Both the position numbers and the translations under genes were made by a program. Positions 20,134 to 29,702 of a stretch of DNA of 64,000 bases are shown here, one piece after another. Under the pieces are notes generated by a model. The model made no database searches and had not been told where the DNA came from. It saw only the letters and a program-made list of their open reading frames with translations. The stretch is taken from NCBI GenBank assembly GCA_016713335.1, contig JADJPH010000020.1:10637-74636 (forward strand), in the 5' to 3' direction. This DNA comes from Candidatus Fredericiella danica (GTDB lineage: Bacteria > Chloroflexota > Anaerolineae > Caldilineales > Caldilineaceae). Positions within the stretch are counted from its first letter, which is position 1; each line of letters opens with the position of its first letter.

Positions 20134-21359
20134 TCAGGCTTGAAGCTGTGCGGCCAGGTCGCCGTCTTCGATTTGCCGTCGCGGCTGGATTTTACGCCGT
20201 TTTGCCATCTGCGCCGGCAGACCGCGGAGTGCGTCGAACTGGCCACGCAAGCGGGCCTGGGCAGCTTTGCCGCGAATATTGCGCAGTGCATCAACGGCAA
20301 TGGCAATTTGAGCGCTGAGGATCTGCGCCGCGTTCTGCAGCAGCAGCCCACGCGGCATGTTCTTAGCGATCACCCAGATCGTGTTGCGCCCAACGTAATA
20401 GCTCGCAAGTTCGCCGCCGCCGCTGGCGCTCAGGCGGTGAAAAACCCGCATCCGGGGCAAAGATGACGTCATAGCCAAGCAGCCGGGCGCGAAACGCATA
20501 GTCAACATCTTCCAGGTACATCCACAAATCTTCATCGAAGCCGCCCAACGCTTCCCAGACATCCTTGCGATACGCCGCCGCCCCGCCGCACGCGCTGAAA
20601 ATGGCCGGTGCTTGATCGTATTGGCCGGTGTCGCGTTCCCACACGCCGCGGTTGCGCGGCACGCCGTCGACGCCCATCAAGTCGCCGGCTGAATGGAGGG
20701 TGTCGCGCTGGTCAAAGAGCAACAACTTGCTGCCGGCGATGGCTGCATTCGGGTTCGCCAGGATGGCCAGCGTGAGCGCCTCAAGCCAGCGCGGTTCCGG
20801 CTCGGTGTCATTGTTCAGGTGGACGACGTAGCGCCCGCGCGGCGGCCGCACCCGTATTGCACGAGGCAACGAAGCCTGCGTTGTGCCGATTGGCGATCAA
20901 ACGCACGTCAGGGTAGTGTCGCTCGACCCAATCGACCGTGCCGTCGCTGCTGGCGTCATCCACGACAATGATCTCGAAATCCTTGAAACTCTGTTGCGCC
21001 AGTGCTGCGAGGACGATCTCCATATGCTGCATCCCGTTGAAGGTTGGGATGACAACCGAGAGCAATGGTGGCGCTACTTCATTGAGCGCTGGGTACACCC
21101 GCTGCGGACGCGCCACAAAATCGTCGGGAGCGGCACGGAAACTTTCCAGGTTGAGCGCGATCGTGTGGCGCATGACGACGCGATTCTCCTGCCGGAGTTC
21201 ACCGTAGGTTTCGTCGCTAACGATTGGGTTCGCATGGTTGGCAGCCGGCGCCTCCGCACTGCTTGAGGTTGCCTTTGGCTTCTTCGCATGTTTTTTTGGT
21301 TTCGTTTCTTCCGGTTGACGATTTGCCGCACCGGTGGCGCCGTTCAAATTGTTGCTCAT
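20134..21359 (-). CDS. Glycosyltransferase family 2 (frame breaks)
   Basis: GT2 enzyme with a Lys/Ala/Pro-rich N-terminal extension of about 90 residues before the domain. L-S-V-V-I-P-T-F-N-G and I-I-V-V-D-D-A-S-S-D-G-T define the nucleotide-binding lobe; H-L-N-N-D-T-E-P-E is the D-x-D-equivalent (N-D-T) region; A-C-G-G-A-A-A-Y-R and L-Y-L-E-D-V-D-Y-A-F-R mark the acceptor lobe. The layout matches rhamnosyltransferase-like GT2s. Frames change near 20820-20860 and 20440-20470. The GTG at 21371 lacks a good ribosome site, whereas ATG 21359 has GGAG seven bases upstream. The gene follows rmlD by 15 bp, so dTDP-rhamnose is a reasonable but unproven donor. Confidence 0.82.
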
Positions 21360-21373
21360 ATCCGTCTCCACAA

Positions 21374-22231
21374 CTATGGCACTGCCACAAACTCACGCCC
21401 GCAGTACTCGGCGACCGCCTCTTGCCACGGCCGCAAGCGAATACCCAGCGCCGCGCCGGCCTGGTTGACCATGACTGCGTGGGGGGGCGGTTGCGTGGGA
21501 CGCCGCCACTCGCTGGATGAGACCGCCGTCACCGGGACATGGATCCGTCCACTGTGCTGGAGGATTTCCCTGGCCCAATCAAAGCGGCTGCAATAGCCGT
21601 CGTTGACTAGATGATAGATGCCGTAGCGCCCAGTTTGCACCAACTCGGCGAGTGCCGCTGCAACATCCGGTGCATAGGTTGGGTTGCCAAACTCATCATC
21701 CACAACCCGCAACACGCCATTTTTATCGGCGGCGCCGACGATCTTTGTCGGGAAGTTGTTGCCGCCGGGGCCAAAGAGCCAGGCAACGCGTACGATATAA
21801 AGCTTTGAGGTCATGGCGGCGGTGGCCCGCTCACCCGCCAATTTGCTGCGTGCGTAGATGCTACTACGGGCGGCGGTCTGGTCGTATTCCCGATAGAAGA
21901 CCCCCGGTTCGCCCGGAAAGACTTCATTGGTGCTGATCTGCACCATGGCTGCGCCGCAGCGGGCGCTGCCTTCGGCCAGGTATTTGGCGCCAAGCGTGTT
22001 GGTGGCATAGGTGGCATCGGGATCCGCTTCGGCCGCATCGACGTTGGTCCATGCCGCAGCATTGATGACCAGGTCCGGCGCAAGGTCCGCCACGCGGTCA
22101 ACGGTTGCCGGCTCGGTGATGTCAATCCCCGGAAAGGTCCATACGGTTACTTTTACGTCTGAACGGCTGGAAAACTCACGCTCTACGGCGTTGCCCAGTT
22201 GTCCACCGCCGCCCGTCATCAAAACATGCAT
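21374..22231 (-). CDS. rmlD: dTDP-4-dehydrorhamnose reductase
   Basis: NAD(P)H-dependent short-chain reductase catalysing the last step of dTDP-L-rhamnose synthesis. The intact 285 residues show the N-terminal Rossmann motif M-T-G-G-G-G-Q-L-G, N-A-A-A-W-T-N-V-D-A-A-E near 57, and the catalytic Y-A-R-S-K-L-A-G-E (Tyr and Lys) near 125. The usual S-T-D-Y-V-F is S-T-N-E-V-F here. D-D-E-F-G-N-P-T-Y and the C-terminal R-P near 255 fit RmlD. No rmlA, rmlB or rmlC is in the window. The adjacent GT2 downstream (20134-21359) is a likely user of the product. Confidence 0.85.
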   Translation of the reverse strand: MHVLMTGGGGQLGNAVEREFSSRSDVKVTVWTFPGIDITEPATVDRVADLAPDLVINAAAWTNVDAAEADPDATYATNTLGAKYLAEGSARCGAAMVQISTNEVFPGEPGVFYREYDQTAARSSIYARSKLAGERATAAMTSKLYIVRVAWLFGPGGNNFPTKIVGAADKNGVLRVVDDEFGNPTYAPDVAAALAELVQTGRYGIYHLVNDGYCSRFDWAREILQHSGRIHVPVTAVSSSEWRRPTQPPPHAVMVNQAGAALGIRLRPWQEAVAEYCGREFVAVP

Positions 22232-22240
22232 CTATCCACC

Positions 22241-22927
22241 TCAAACGGTCTCCGCCCACATCTTTGGATCTGCCAGGAGTGGGGAGATCAACGGCACAAA
22301 CCGCACACCGCCCAGCCTGGTCATCTTCATTTTGCCTTCGATCTTGTGCAGCAACACCAGTTCTTGATCGTCCTGCGTTGCCCCCAAGGGCAAAACCATA
22401 CGCCCGCCCTCTACCAACTGCTCCCACAGCGGCTTCGGTACGTGCGCGGTCGCCGCCGCTACCAAAATAGCGTCAAATGGCGCCGCATCCGGCCAACCCA
22501 ACACCCCGTCACTGACCCGCAGGTGCGCCGGATAGCCAAGGTCCGCAAGCACCTGCGTTGCCTTTGCGGCCAGGGTGGCGAGGCGTTCAATGGCATAAAC
22601 TGATGCGCCTGACGGGGCGTCGTCCGTAGCCAGCAACTCACACAGGATTGCCGTCTGGAAGCCGGAACCGGCGCCAATCTCCAGCACGCGTTCGCCGGCA
22701 GACAGGTGCAGCGCCTGCAACATCAGCGCCACAATGAAGGGTTGGCTGATGGTTTGGCCTTCCCCGATTGGCAACGGCGCATCATCGCCGGCGAAGTCGC
22801 GCAGGTGGGGTTCGATGAACAGCGCCCGCTCGACCTTTGCAAACGCGGCGCGCACGCGGCCGTCCGTGATTTCGGGCCAATCATCGGCCCATGGGAACGC
22901 CGGCTCTGCTGGCTGACTTGCGCTCAT
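22241..22927 (-). CDS. pcm: Protein-L-isoaspartate O-methyltransferase
   Basis: SAM-dependent methyltransferase that repairs isoaspartyl residues. The intact protein of about 228 residues has I-G-E-G-Q-T-I-S-Q-P-F-I-V-A-L-M, the PCMT substrate-side motif, then V-L-E-I-G-A-G-S-G-F-Q-T-A-I-L, the SAM-binding loop, and V-Y-A-I-E-R near 100. A C-terminal L-P-L-G-x-x-x-x-Q-E-L strand is also family-typical. ATG 22927 is preferred because the upstream extension to 22957 has no family counterpart. It lies 9 bp upstream of rmlD on the same strand. Confidence 0.92.
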   Translation of the reverse strand: MSASQPAEPAFPWADDWPEITDGRVRAAFAKVERALFIEPHLRDFAGDDAPLPIGEGQTISQPFIVALMLQALHLSAGERVLEIGAGSGFQTAILCELLATDDAPSGASVYAIERLATLAAKATQVLADLGYPAHLRVSDGVLGWPDAAPFDAILVAAATAHVPKPLWEQLVEGGRMVLPLGATQDDQELVLLHKIEGKMKMTRLGGVRFVPLISPLLADPKMWAETV

Positions 22928-23024
22928 GTTTCCTCGCCCCCACCGCCAAAGGCACATCCGAGCGATTGTAACACGACGCCAACGCAGAGATAAATAGGGA
23001 AGAAGCAGGTAAATGCAGTTTTGC

Positions 23025-24051
23025 TCACCCTAATTCCTGCAACATCATTTCCGGCAGGCGATGGCGGACGGGCGGAGCATCCATGAAGCCGCAATGACCG
23101 CCGGTCGGCAGAATGTTGAGGTGGAGAAGCGGATGGGGCGCCAGTGCATAGAAGTCAATCACCGGCACCACAGGGTCATTGCGACTGGTGAGGATGGTGG
23201 TGGGCACGGTCAGGTGCGAAAGCGCATCGCCACCGACGCTGTATTCCGCAAAATACTGGTCGGTATTGGCGTACCGCCCTGTCAGTACGTGCCCATAACG
23301 GTCGATCAGCCAGGCCGTCATGTCACGCACGAGCGGGATTTCTTCCAGTTCTGCGAAGTTGTACAGCGTTGGAAAGCTGCGCTGTTTCGCACGGAGCGAG
23401 TGCAGCCAGCGCCGGCGGAAGTACAATCGCGTCCCGCGATGGCGGTCCAGGGAATCAGTGGCGCGCCGGGATTGATAGCAGGACAGACGGCAATCACTTT
23501 GCGAAGATTTGGAAACGCCTGGCGTTCGCTATGCCAGCGCCAGGCGTAAGGCAAAGTTGCCACCCATCGACGCGCCCATGATGAAGAATGGGCGCCCGCG
23601 CCAGGGCGGCAACCTGCCTGGTGGCGGCCGCCGCCTCTTCGATGAGGGTGCCGAGAAATAACCCGCGATTGAGCGTATAGGGATCTACATGAATCTGTGG
23701 GCCGTGGTCACGCAGGTTCAGGCGAAACGTGTCATACCCCTGCTCGACCATGGTCTGCGCCATGATCAGGTTGAAATTTGAGTGGCTGCACCCCTCCCAG
23801 CCATGCAAAATCATGACCAGTCCGCGATTGACGCCTGGCGTCCGGCTGGCATTATAGTAGCCGATCATGCGCACCGGCCCGCCCTCATTCATGCCCGTCA
23901 GATCGTCCCCTGCGTCCAGTAGCATGGGGCGCTCATCGAGCGTGATGTCCAGATGGCGCGGCCGCACCATGGCCAGCATGGTTTGTGCGCTGGCGGAGCG
24001 GACGAGCGGATTGGGGTTGAAGTACAGCGTAGCGTTTTTCTGAGTAGCCAT
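23025..24051 (-). CDS. Alpha/beta hydrolase, YheT-like (frame breaks)
   Basis: Alpha/beta hydrolase close to the YheT/ABHD1-3 group. In order it shows R-S-A-S-A-Q-T-M near residue 17, M-I-L-H-G-W-E-G for the oxyanion region, F-I-M-G-A-S-M-G-G-N with the nucleophile serine, and near the C-terminus S-R-N-D-P-V-V-P (Asp) and G-G-H-C-G-F-M-D (His). Two frame changes are needed around the nucleophile (near 23605 and 23545) and another near 23420. The start is ATG 24051. Substrate is unknown; relatives act on esters or lipids. Confidence 0.8.
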
Positions 24052-24113
24052 GCGCCGATTATGGCGAAGGATGCGCTGCATGGCAAGTCAGGCGCACCTT
24101 TATCACGATCGAT

Positions 24114-25265
24114 TCAGCGGGTTGGCAGCCCTTCACAGTCAAGTGCAGGACCGGACAGATCGGCGTCGCGCACCCAGACGATATCTTGCGGGTCAGCGAG
24201 GGGGACGCGATACCACCGGGTTGCACCGATGAGTAGTTCTGCATCGGCAGCGAGGGATGCGATCGAAGAGAAGTGGCCGCGCATGTTTGGGACTGTCATC
24301 CCCGGCGCCAGATAGTAGGGGGCGCCGGCGGCAAGCGTCACCTGGCAGGCAGCGCCACCAAGTTGCACTGGGAAGCGTTCTAGCACGACCCCGTTGCCCG
24401 TTACGACGATCTCAATGTCCGCACCCGGGGTGGCGCTGGTGTCAATGACCGCAGACCAGGCGCCGGTCGCCGGGTCCACCTTGGCGGTCACCGGTTCGGC
24501 AACTGATTTGCCGGCAGGCTTCGCCAGGGTCATGATCTGAAGCGAAGTGGCTCCCGAGGCACTGCCCGCCACGAAGAATGTGGCGGGTACCTCTGCATTG
24601 ACAGCCGGGGTGTCGATGGTGATGGATTGGCCCGGTCCCCCCAGTTGGATTGGGATGCGCGCTTCGGCGCCGCGGTTGCTCCGCACCTCCAGAAATGCCT
24701 GGCGCGCATCGCCGGCGTCGGCGATGGTGGCATTGGCGCGCCAGAGGATCTGATCCGGGTGTTTCATTTCGGGGTAGGCGGGCACGCGCGCCAGCTCGCG
24801 ACCCTCGCTTTCCACGACCACCCAGGCATAGTTGTTTGCGCCCCATTCAGGCGGGGAGGTGAAGACAACGGTCAGATACCGTCCGACGGCGTCGCCGGCG
24901 CGTGGCAGGAGGAGATCCACCTGGTCCTGTGCGATGGCGGTTGCGTCGCAAGGCGCCAGGCCTGGAATTGCCAGGGTCAGGGGCGTATTATTGGCATTGA
25001 ATTTGACCTCGATGGTTGAGAAATTGTTGATCGTGGCGAGCCGGCCCACGGGAACGCAGAAGCGTCTGGCGATGGTGCGCAAGGTATCGCCGGGAACAAC
25101 GATGTAGCAGTTGTTGGCATCGAAATTGCCGGCGGCGGTGGGGCGCGGCGCGGTCGTGGTGATATCGGCGGGACAGGTCGAAGCAGAAGATTGTGCGCGC
25201 AGCGGTGTGTATTGAAGGGTCAGGAGGCAGCACAGACAGGCGATCACAAGGCAGCAGCGCAACAT
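24114..25265 (-). CDS. Secreted LysM-domain protein
   Basis: Intact exported protein of about 383 residues. The N-terminal hydrophobic segment (M-L-R-C-C-L-V-I-A-C-L) ends in L-R-A-Q, consistent with a signal peptide, and the ATG at 25265 places it at the N-terminus. A LysM-like unit follows: Y-I-V-V-P-G-D-T-L-R-T-I-A-R-R-F-C-V, then L-A-T-I-N-N-F, which normally binds peptidoglycan or other glycans. Two beta-rich domains with an I-Q-L-G-G / V-Q-L-G-G boundary come next, the first resembling bacterial Ig-like export modules (G-S-A-S-G). The last ~60 residues look SH3-like (A-P-Y-Y-L-A-P-G ... W-Y-R-V ... V-W-V-R-D-A). Envelope role likely. Confidence 0.8.
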   Translation of the reverse strand: MLRCCLVIACLCCLLTLQYTPLRAQSSASTCPADITTTAPRPTAAGNFDANNCYIVVPGDTLRTIARRFCVPVGRLATINNFSTIEVKFNANNTPLTLAIPGLAPCDATAIAQDQVDLLLPRAGDAVGRYLTVVFTSPPEWGANNYAWVVVESEGRELARVPAYPEMKHPDQILWRANATIADAGDARQAFLEVRSNRGAEARIPIQLGGPGQSITIDTPAVNAEVPATFFVAGSASGATSLQIMTLAKPAGKSVAEPVTAKVDPATGAWSAVIDTSATPGADIEIVVTGNGVVLERFPVQLGGAACQVTLAAGAPYYLAPGMTVPNMRGHFSSIASLAADAELLIGATRWYRVPLADPQDIVWVRDADLSGPALDCEGLPTR

Positions 25266-25497
25266 GTATCTTGCTCCTTCGCGCGTACGGTGCTGTGGAA
25301 TAGCACCTGTTCGCATTGAGATGGCCCGCATTCATTCTAGCATGCGGGCAGAGCCGTTGCAACAGAACCGTCTCTGGAATTGACAACTTCTCCGCCGGCA
25401 GGCATCTTGTCTGGGCATCTGTGCCGGTTGACGCCGATTGTGACGAACCGGTTTTGGCGAGTTAGGTGGCCGGTAACGACATCAAGCGAGCCGCATC

Positions 25498-26316
25498 ATG
25501 GCATCAAAACAGCGACTGGATATCCTCCTGGTAGAGCGAGCCCTGGCCGAGAGCCGCGAACAGGCGCGCCGGTTGATCATGGCAGGCGCCGTGCAGGTGA
25601 ACGGGCAGGTGGTGGACAAGGCGGGTCATCCGGTCGCACTCGATGCAGCGGTTACGGTTACCGCTGCGCTCCCCTATGTGAGCCGCGGTGGACAAAAGTT
25701 GGCAGCCGCCCTGGACCGGTTTGCATTGGATGTTGTGGGGTTGACCGCGGTCGATGTCGGTGCCAGCACCGGTGGGTTCACCGACTGCCTGCTGCAGCAT
25801 GGGGCCGCCCGTGTCTTCGCCATCGATGTTGGCTATGGCCAGTTGGCGTGGAAACTCCGCACTGACGCGGGTGACAGCCATGGATCGCACCAATATTCGC
25901 CATCTGGTGCACCTGCCGGACGGCGTGTTGGCGGATTTCGCCACGATCGATGCAAGTTTTATCAGCCTCGCGCTCGTCCTGCCGGCGACTTTGCGCCTAC
26001 TGACCCCAACCGCCAACCTCGTCGCCCTCATCAAGCCGCAATTCGAAGCGGGAAAGGACGATGTCGGCAAAGGTGGCGTCGTCCGCAATCCGCAGGTCCA
26101 CCGGCGCGTCCTGGAGGAAACCATGCGGACGGCAGAAAGTGCCGGGCAGGCCATCGGCGGGCTGATGGCATCGCCGCTGCTTGGCCCGGCGGGCAACGTG
26201 GAGTTTCTGATCTGGCTGTATCCGGGGTCGTCCCGCAGCGGAGACCATGAAGCGATGGTGGAGACGGCGCTCGCCGCGCTGCGCAACTGCGTTCCGCCGG
26301 AAAGCATACGGCCTAG
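25498..26316 (+). CDS. tlyA: TlyA-family rRNA (cytidine-2'-O)-methyltransferase (frame breaks)
   Basis: SAM-dependent methyltransferase of the TlyA/hemolysin-A family. An S4 RNA-binding domain occupies residues 1-60 (R-L-D-I-L-L-V-E-R-A-L-A-E-S-R-E-Q-A-R). The FtsJ-like domain has V-S-R-G-G-Q-K-L, V-D-V-G-A-S-T-G-G-F-T-D-C-L-L, D-A-S-F-I-S-L and I-K-P-Q-F-E-A-G-K. A frame change near 25865 joins W-K-L-R to R-V-T-A-M-D-R-T-N-I-R. Past about 26300 the second frame runs through the opposite-strand ferredoxin gene, so a second indel probably restores the first frame, which ends in TAG at 26314-26316; the exact end is uncertain. Confidence 0.85.
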
Positions 26317-26657
26317 GGGCGCTGCTCTACACCAAGCCGGTGAAACACATACTCTTCAACGACATTGCCGTCCCGGAGATGCTCGTCCACAATGCGCTGC
26401 AGTTTTACCTCATCCAGGTCGTGGTACCAGACGCCATCCGGATAGACGACCAGCAACGGTCCACCGTAACAGACACCCAGACAGGGCGTAATGCCGCGCT
26501 TGACGCGTTCCGGGTTGTCATACTGTCCCAATTCACCTAGCATTCGCGCCAGTTGGCGGTAGAGACGCTCTGCCTTCCCTGCGGGATCACAGTACTGGCC
26601 GACACAGATCAGGACGTGGCGAGCGTAGGGTGACATTTCGGGTGGGGTGTTCATTGG
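26313..26657 (-). CDS. Thioredoxin-like [2Fe-2S] ferredoxin
   Basis: Small intact protein of about 114 residues with the C-terminal-NuoE/shethna type fold. H-V-L-I-C-V-G-Q-Y-C-D and C-L-G-V-C-Y-G-G-P-L-L-V-V-Y-P-D-G-V-W-Y provide four cysteines in the C-x4-C ... C-x3-C arrangement that binds one [2Fe-2S] cluster. The ATG at 26657 is chosen because the frame upstream of it has no family similarity. The stop overlaps the probable end of tlyA on the other strand. It would act as a single-electron carrier; no partner oxidoreductase is in the window. Confidence 0.85.
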   Translation of the reverse strand, partial: PMNTPPEMSPYARHVLICVGQYCDPAGKAERLYRQLARMLGELGQYDNPERVKRGITPCLGVCYGGPLLVVYPDGVWYHDLDEVKLQRIVDEHLRDGNVVEEYVFHRLGVEQRP

Positions 26658-26692
26658 TGCATATGATACAGTCGTTTTGTCTACGTTTGCAC

Positions 26693-26704
26693 ATTGCATG
26701 CAAT
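26693..26704. promoter_or_regulatory. 12-bp perfect palindrome in divergent spacer
   Basis: ATTGCATGCAAT is a perfect dyad in the 215-bp spacer between the divergent ferredoxin and fasciclin genes. It could be an operator; apart from this I see only ordinary spacer and an AGGAG ribosome site before 26873. Confidence 0.3.
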
Positions 26705-26872
26705 ACGAATCTGCATTACAATCATACACGGGCCAACGGAGAAACTCCTCGTGTCGCCTTGGCCGGTACGCAACGGCGCACCATCCACTAAATTTACTCA
26801 TCCCGGTTTGCTCGTTGTGAGCGGACCAAGTATTTTGGCGTGACTGTACTTATCGCACAGTAGGAGACGCTT

Positions 26873-29562
26873 ATGCTGACACGCAATCGGCTCATCGGCT
26901 TTGTGCTGGTGGCTGCACTTCTCCTGGCTGCCGCGCCCGCGGTCTTTGCGGCGTTCAGCCCTGAGGTCTTCGCCATCAATCAGCCGGTCATAGACAATAT
27001 GGTGCGGGTGACCCGCGCCACGACCGATGGACCCGGTTGGCTGGTGATCCATGCCGACGATGGCGGCAAGCCGGGACCGATCATCGGCCATGCGGCGCTG
27101 CCGAGTGGCATCAATGCCAACGTCTACGTGACGGTGGATCCGGCCGGGGTCACCGACGTGCTCTATGCCATGTTGCATACAGATGCGGACAAGGTCGGAG
27201 AGTTTGAGTACCCAGAGGGCGACGACGCGCCGGTCATGCAGGGCGACAAGATCGTCATGCAGAAGTTTGAAGTTACCGGCATTGAGACCACGGTCGTCAA
27301 CCAGATTGCCCAGGAAGAGGGGCTCACGACCCTGGTAAGTGCGATTGAGGCAGCCGGTCTGACGGACACACTGCGCAAGGAAGCCGCCGTCACGATCTTT
27401 GCCCCAAGCGACGCTGCGTTTGCCGCACTCCCAAAGGCCGATCTGGATGCGTTGCTGGCGGATCCTGCGCAGCTCGCCGACGTGTTGGCCTATCATGTCC
27501 TGCCGGTTTCCCTACCAGCAGCCGATTTGGAGACCGGTGAACAGACATCGCTACAGGGCAGTCCCTTGCTGATTGACGTGAACAACGGCGCCGTGACAGT
27601 CAATGGCGCCGCTGTGATCACGCCGGATGTCGCTGCCGCCAACGGGATCGTGCACATTATTGATACTGTGCTCATGCCGCCCCCGCCGGTCACCGAGGAC
27701 GCAGAAGCGGCAGCCCCTGAAGTTGCGCCCAATCTGGTCGATACAGCGGCAGCGGCCGGTTCGTTCACAACTCTTTTGAAGGCAGTTGAAGCCGCCGGGT
27801 TGACGGATGCCCTGGCCGGTGCAGACCCGCTCACGGTCTTTGCCCCAAGCGACGACGCCTTTGCGGCGTTGCCAAAGGAAACGTTGGACGCGCTGCTCGC
27901 CGATCCCGAGGCGCTGGCCGAGGTGCTCAAGTATCACATTTTACCGGGCACCGTGATGGCCGCCGATGTTGTGGACGGGATGAGCGCCGCCTCCCTGAGT
28001 GGCCAGCCATTGACGTTTGCCGCTCAGAATGGTGGCATTACCGTGAATGGCGCCAAGATCGTGACGCCTGATGTCACCGCCGGCAACGGTGTCATTCATG
28101 TGATCGATCAAGTGCTGATGCCGCCAGCCGCTACACCCGAAGCCACCACCGTTGAGACGGCCACCGCAGCCGCGCCGGCTGATACGATCGCAGCGGTAGC
28201 AGCAAAGTCGGGTCAGTTCAAGACCTTACTCGCCGCGGCTGAGGCTGCGGGACTGGCGGATGCACTCAACGGCTCTGGGCCGCTGACCGTTTTTGCGCCG
28301 ACTGACGAAGCCTTTGCGGCACTGCCACCTGACCTGCTGGATGCGCTTCTGAAGAACCCGGCAGCGCTCAAAGATTTGCTGCTCTATCATGTGGTGCTGG
28401 ATAAACTGCCCGCGGCGGATCTGCCGGCCGCCGGGATCGCCACCAACGCACAGGGCAACCTGCTGGTATTCACCACCGGTGATGACAAGATCTTCGTCAA
28501 CGGCGCTGAGATTCTTCAGCCTGACATCGAAGCCGGCAATGGTCTGATTCACGTCATTGATGAGGTGCTGTTGCCGCCGCCGAGCACAGGCGAAGAAGCG
28601 GCGGTGGCGTCGCCTGCACCTGCGCCGACGGACACGCCGACGCCTGCGCCGACCAATACACCGACGCCGGTCCCACGCCGGTCCCGCCGACCAACACGCC
28701 GACGCCCCGCCGACCAATAACCGACGCCGGTCCCGCCGACCAACACGCCGACGCCTGCGCCGCCCAATACACCGACGCCGGTCCCGCCGACCAACACGCC
28801 ACGCCGGCCCAACACGCGCCGACCAACACGCCGACGCCGGTCCGCCGACCAACACGCCGACGCCAAGCCGACGAACACGCCGACCCCGGTCCCGCCGACC
28901 AACACGCCAACGCCAAGCCGACGAACACGCCGACCCCGGTCCCGCCGACCAATACGCCGACGCCGAAGCCGACGAACACGCCGACCCCGGTCCCGCCGAC
29001 CAATACGCCGACGCCGAAGCCGACGAACACGCCGACCCCGGTCCCGCCGACCAATACACCGACGCCGAAGCCGACGAATACGCCGACCCCGGTCCCGCCG
29101 ACCAATACGCCGACGCCAAAGCCGACAAATACACCGACCCCGGTCCCACCGACGAACACGCCGACTGTTGCCCCAGCGGCCGTTGTGACCGAGGCCACGA
29201 CGGAAGCAACGCCCGAGGCGACTGTGGAAATGACCGCCGTAGCAACGCCCGAAGCGACTGCCGAGGCGACTATGGAAATGACCGCCGAAGCGACTGCCGA
29301 GGCGACTGTGGAAGTGACCGCCGAAGCAACGCCCGAAGCGACTGCCGAAGCGACTATGGAAATGACTGCCGAAGCAACGCCCGAAGCGACTGCCGAAGCG
29401 ACTATGGAAATGACTGCCGAAGCAACGCCTGAGGTGAACCCAGATGAACTGCCCACCTCCGGTGGTGAGTTCTCCGGGTGGCAACACGACCTTGCTCCTG
29501 GTGGCTGGCGTGCTGGCGCTGCTCGTGGTGGCGCATATGTGACGCGACGGCGCCCCGTCTAG
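26873..29562 (+). CDS. Secreted triple-fasciclin (FAS1) surface protein with stalk and sorting-like tail (frame breaks)
   Basis: Adhesin-like exported protein. A signal peptide (residues 1-25) is followed by a ~110-residue beta domain (V-F-A-I-N-Q-P-V, resembling DUF7282). Three FAS1 domains then lie at about residues 135-270, 290-420 and 440-570, each with F-A-P-(S/T)-D-x-A-F-A-A-L-P, Y-H-(V/I)-(L/V) and V-N-G-A-x-I-x-x-P-D-(V/I) and G-x-(I/V)-H-(V/I)-I-D. A Thr/Pro stalk of 17-residue repeats and a 16-residue Glu/Ala/Thr repeat follow. The tail contains L-P-T-S-G-G, then, with frame correction near 29475, a hydrophobic helix and an Arg-rich end, like a sortase-type signal. The frame is first lost near 28670 in the stalk. 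Likely wall- or membrane-anchored. Confidence 0.88.
28621..29165 (+). repeat. 51-bp tandem repeat encoding Thr/Pro stalk
   Basis: About ten copies of a 51-bp unit (17 codons: T-P-T-P-V-P-P-T-N-T-P-T-P-K-P-T-N). The last copies are nearly identical; the first (28680-28870) are degraded and out of frame, consistent with indels in a repetitive GC-rich tract. The unit count may be wrong in the assembly. Confidence 0.85.
29200..29435 (+). repeat. 48-bp tandem repeat encoding Glu/Ala/Thr/Met segment
   Basis: Roughly five imperfect copies of a 48-bp, 16-codon unit (A-T-M-E-M-T-A-E-A-T-P-E-A-T-A-E) in frame, between the Thr/Pro stalk and the L-P-T-S-G tail of the fasciclin protein. Confidence 0.8.
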
Positions 29563-29600
29563 CATCACAACCAACCGGGCACGATGCCCGACCGTGATCA

Positions 29601-29641
29601 AAGAGGAGGAATGTGCACGCTGCGCATTCCTCCTCTTTTTT
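29601..29641 (+). terminator. Strong intrinsic terminator
   Basis: A 13-bp perfect stem (29601-29613 with 29625-29637), extended by G-U and G-C pairs, a short loop and a T tract to 29641, 38 bp after the fasciclin gene stop. It separates this gene from the convergent glycosyltransferase ending at 29703. Confidence 0.9.
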
Positions 29642-29702
29642 GCAGGCCGTTGCCCGCAGCGTGAACATGGCATCAAGCCACTTTAACGGCGCGGTTGTGG
29701 TG

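Noticed and set aside
24114..25265. LysM protein as a cell-wall hydrolase
   Set aside because: No NlpC/P60, amidase or glucosaminidase motif is present; the rest is beta-rich binding-type domains.
28680..29160. Regularly spaced repeats resembling an array
   Set aside because: The 51-bp units are contiguous, translate in frame to a Thr/Pro stalk, and have no unique spacers, so this is not a CRISPR array.
28226..29676. Very long open frames on the minus strand opposite the fasciclin stalk
   Set aside because: They are produced by the GC-rich codon repeats (Arg-rich or Gly/Val/Ala/Ser-rich translations) and have no start context or family similarity.
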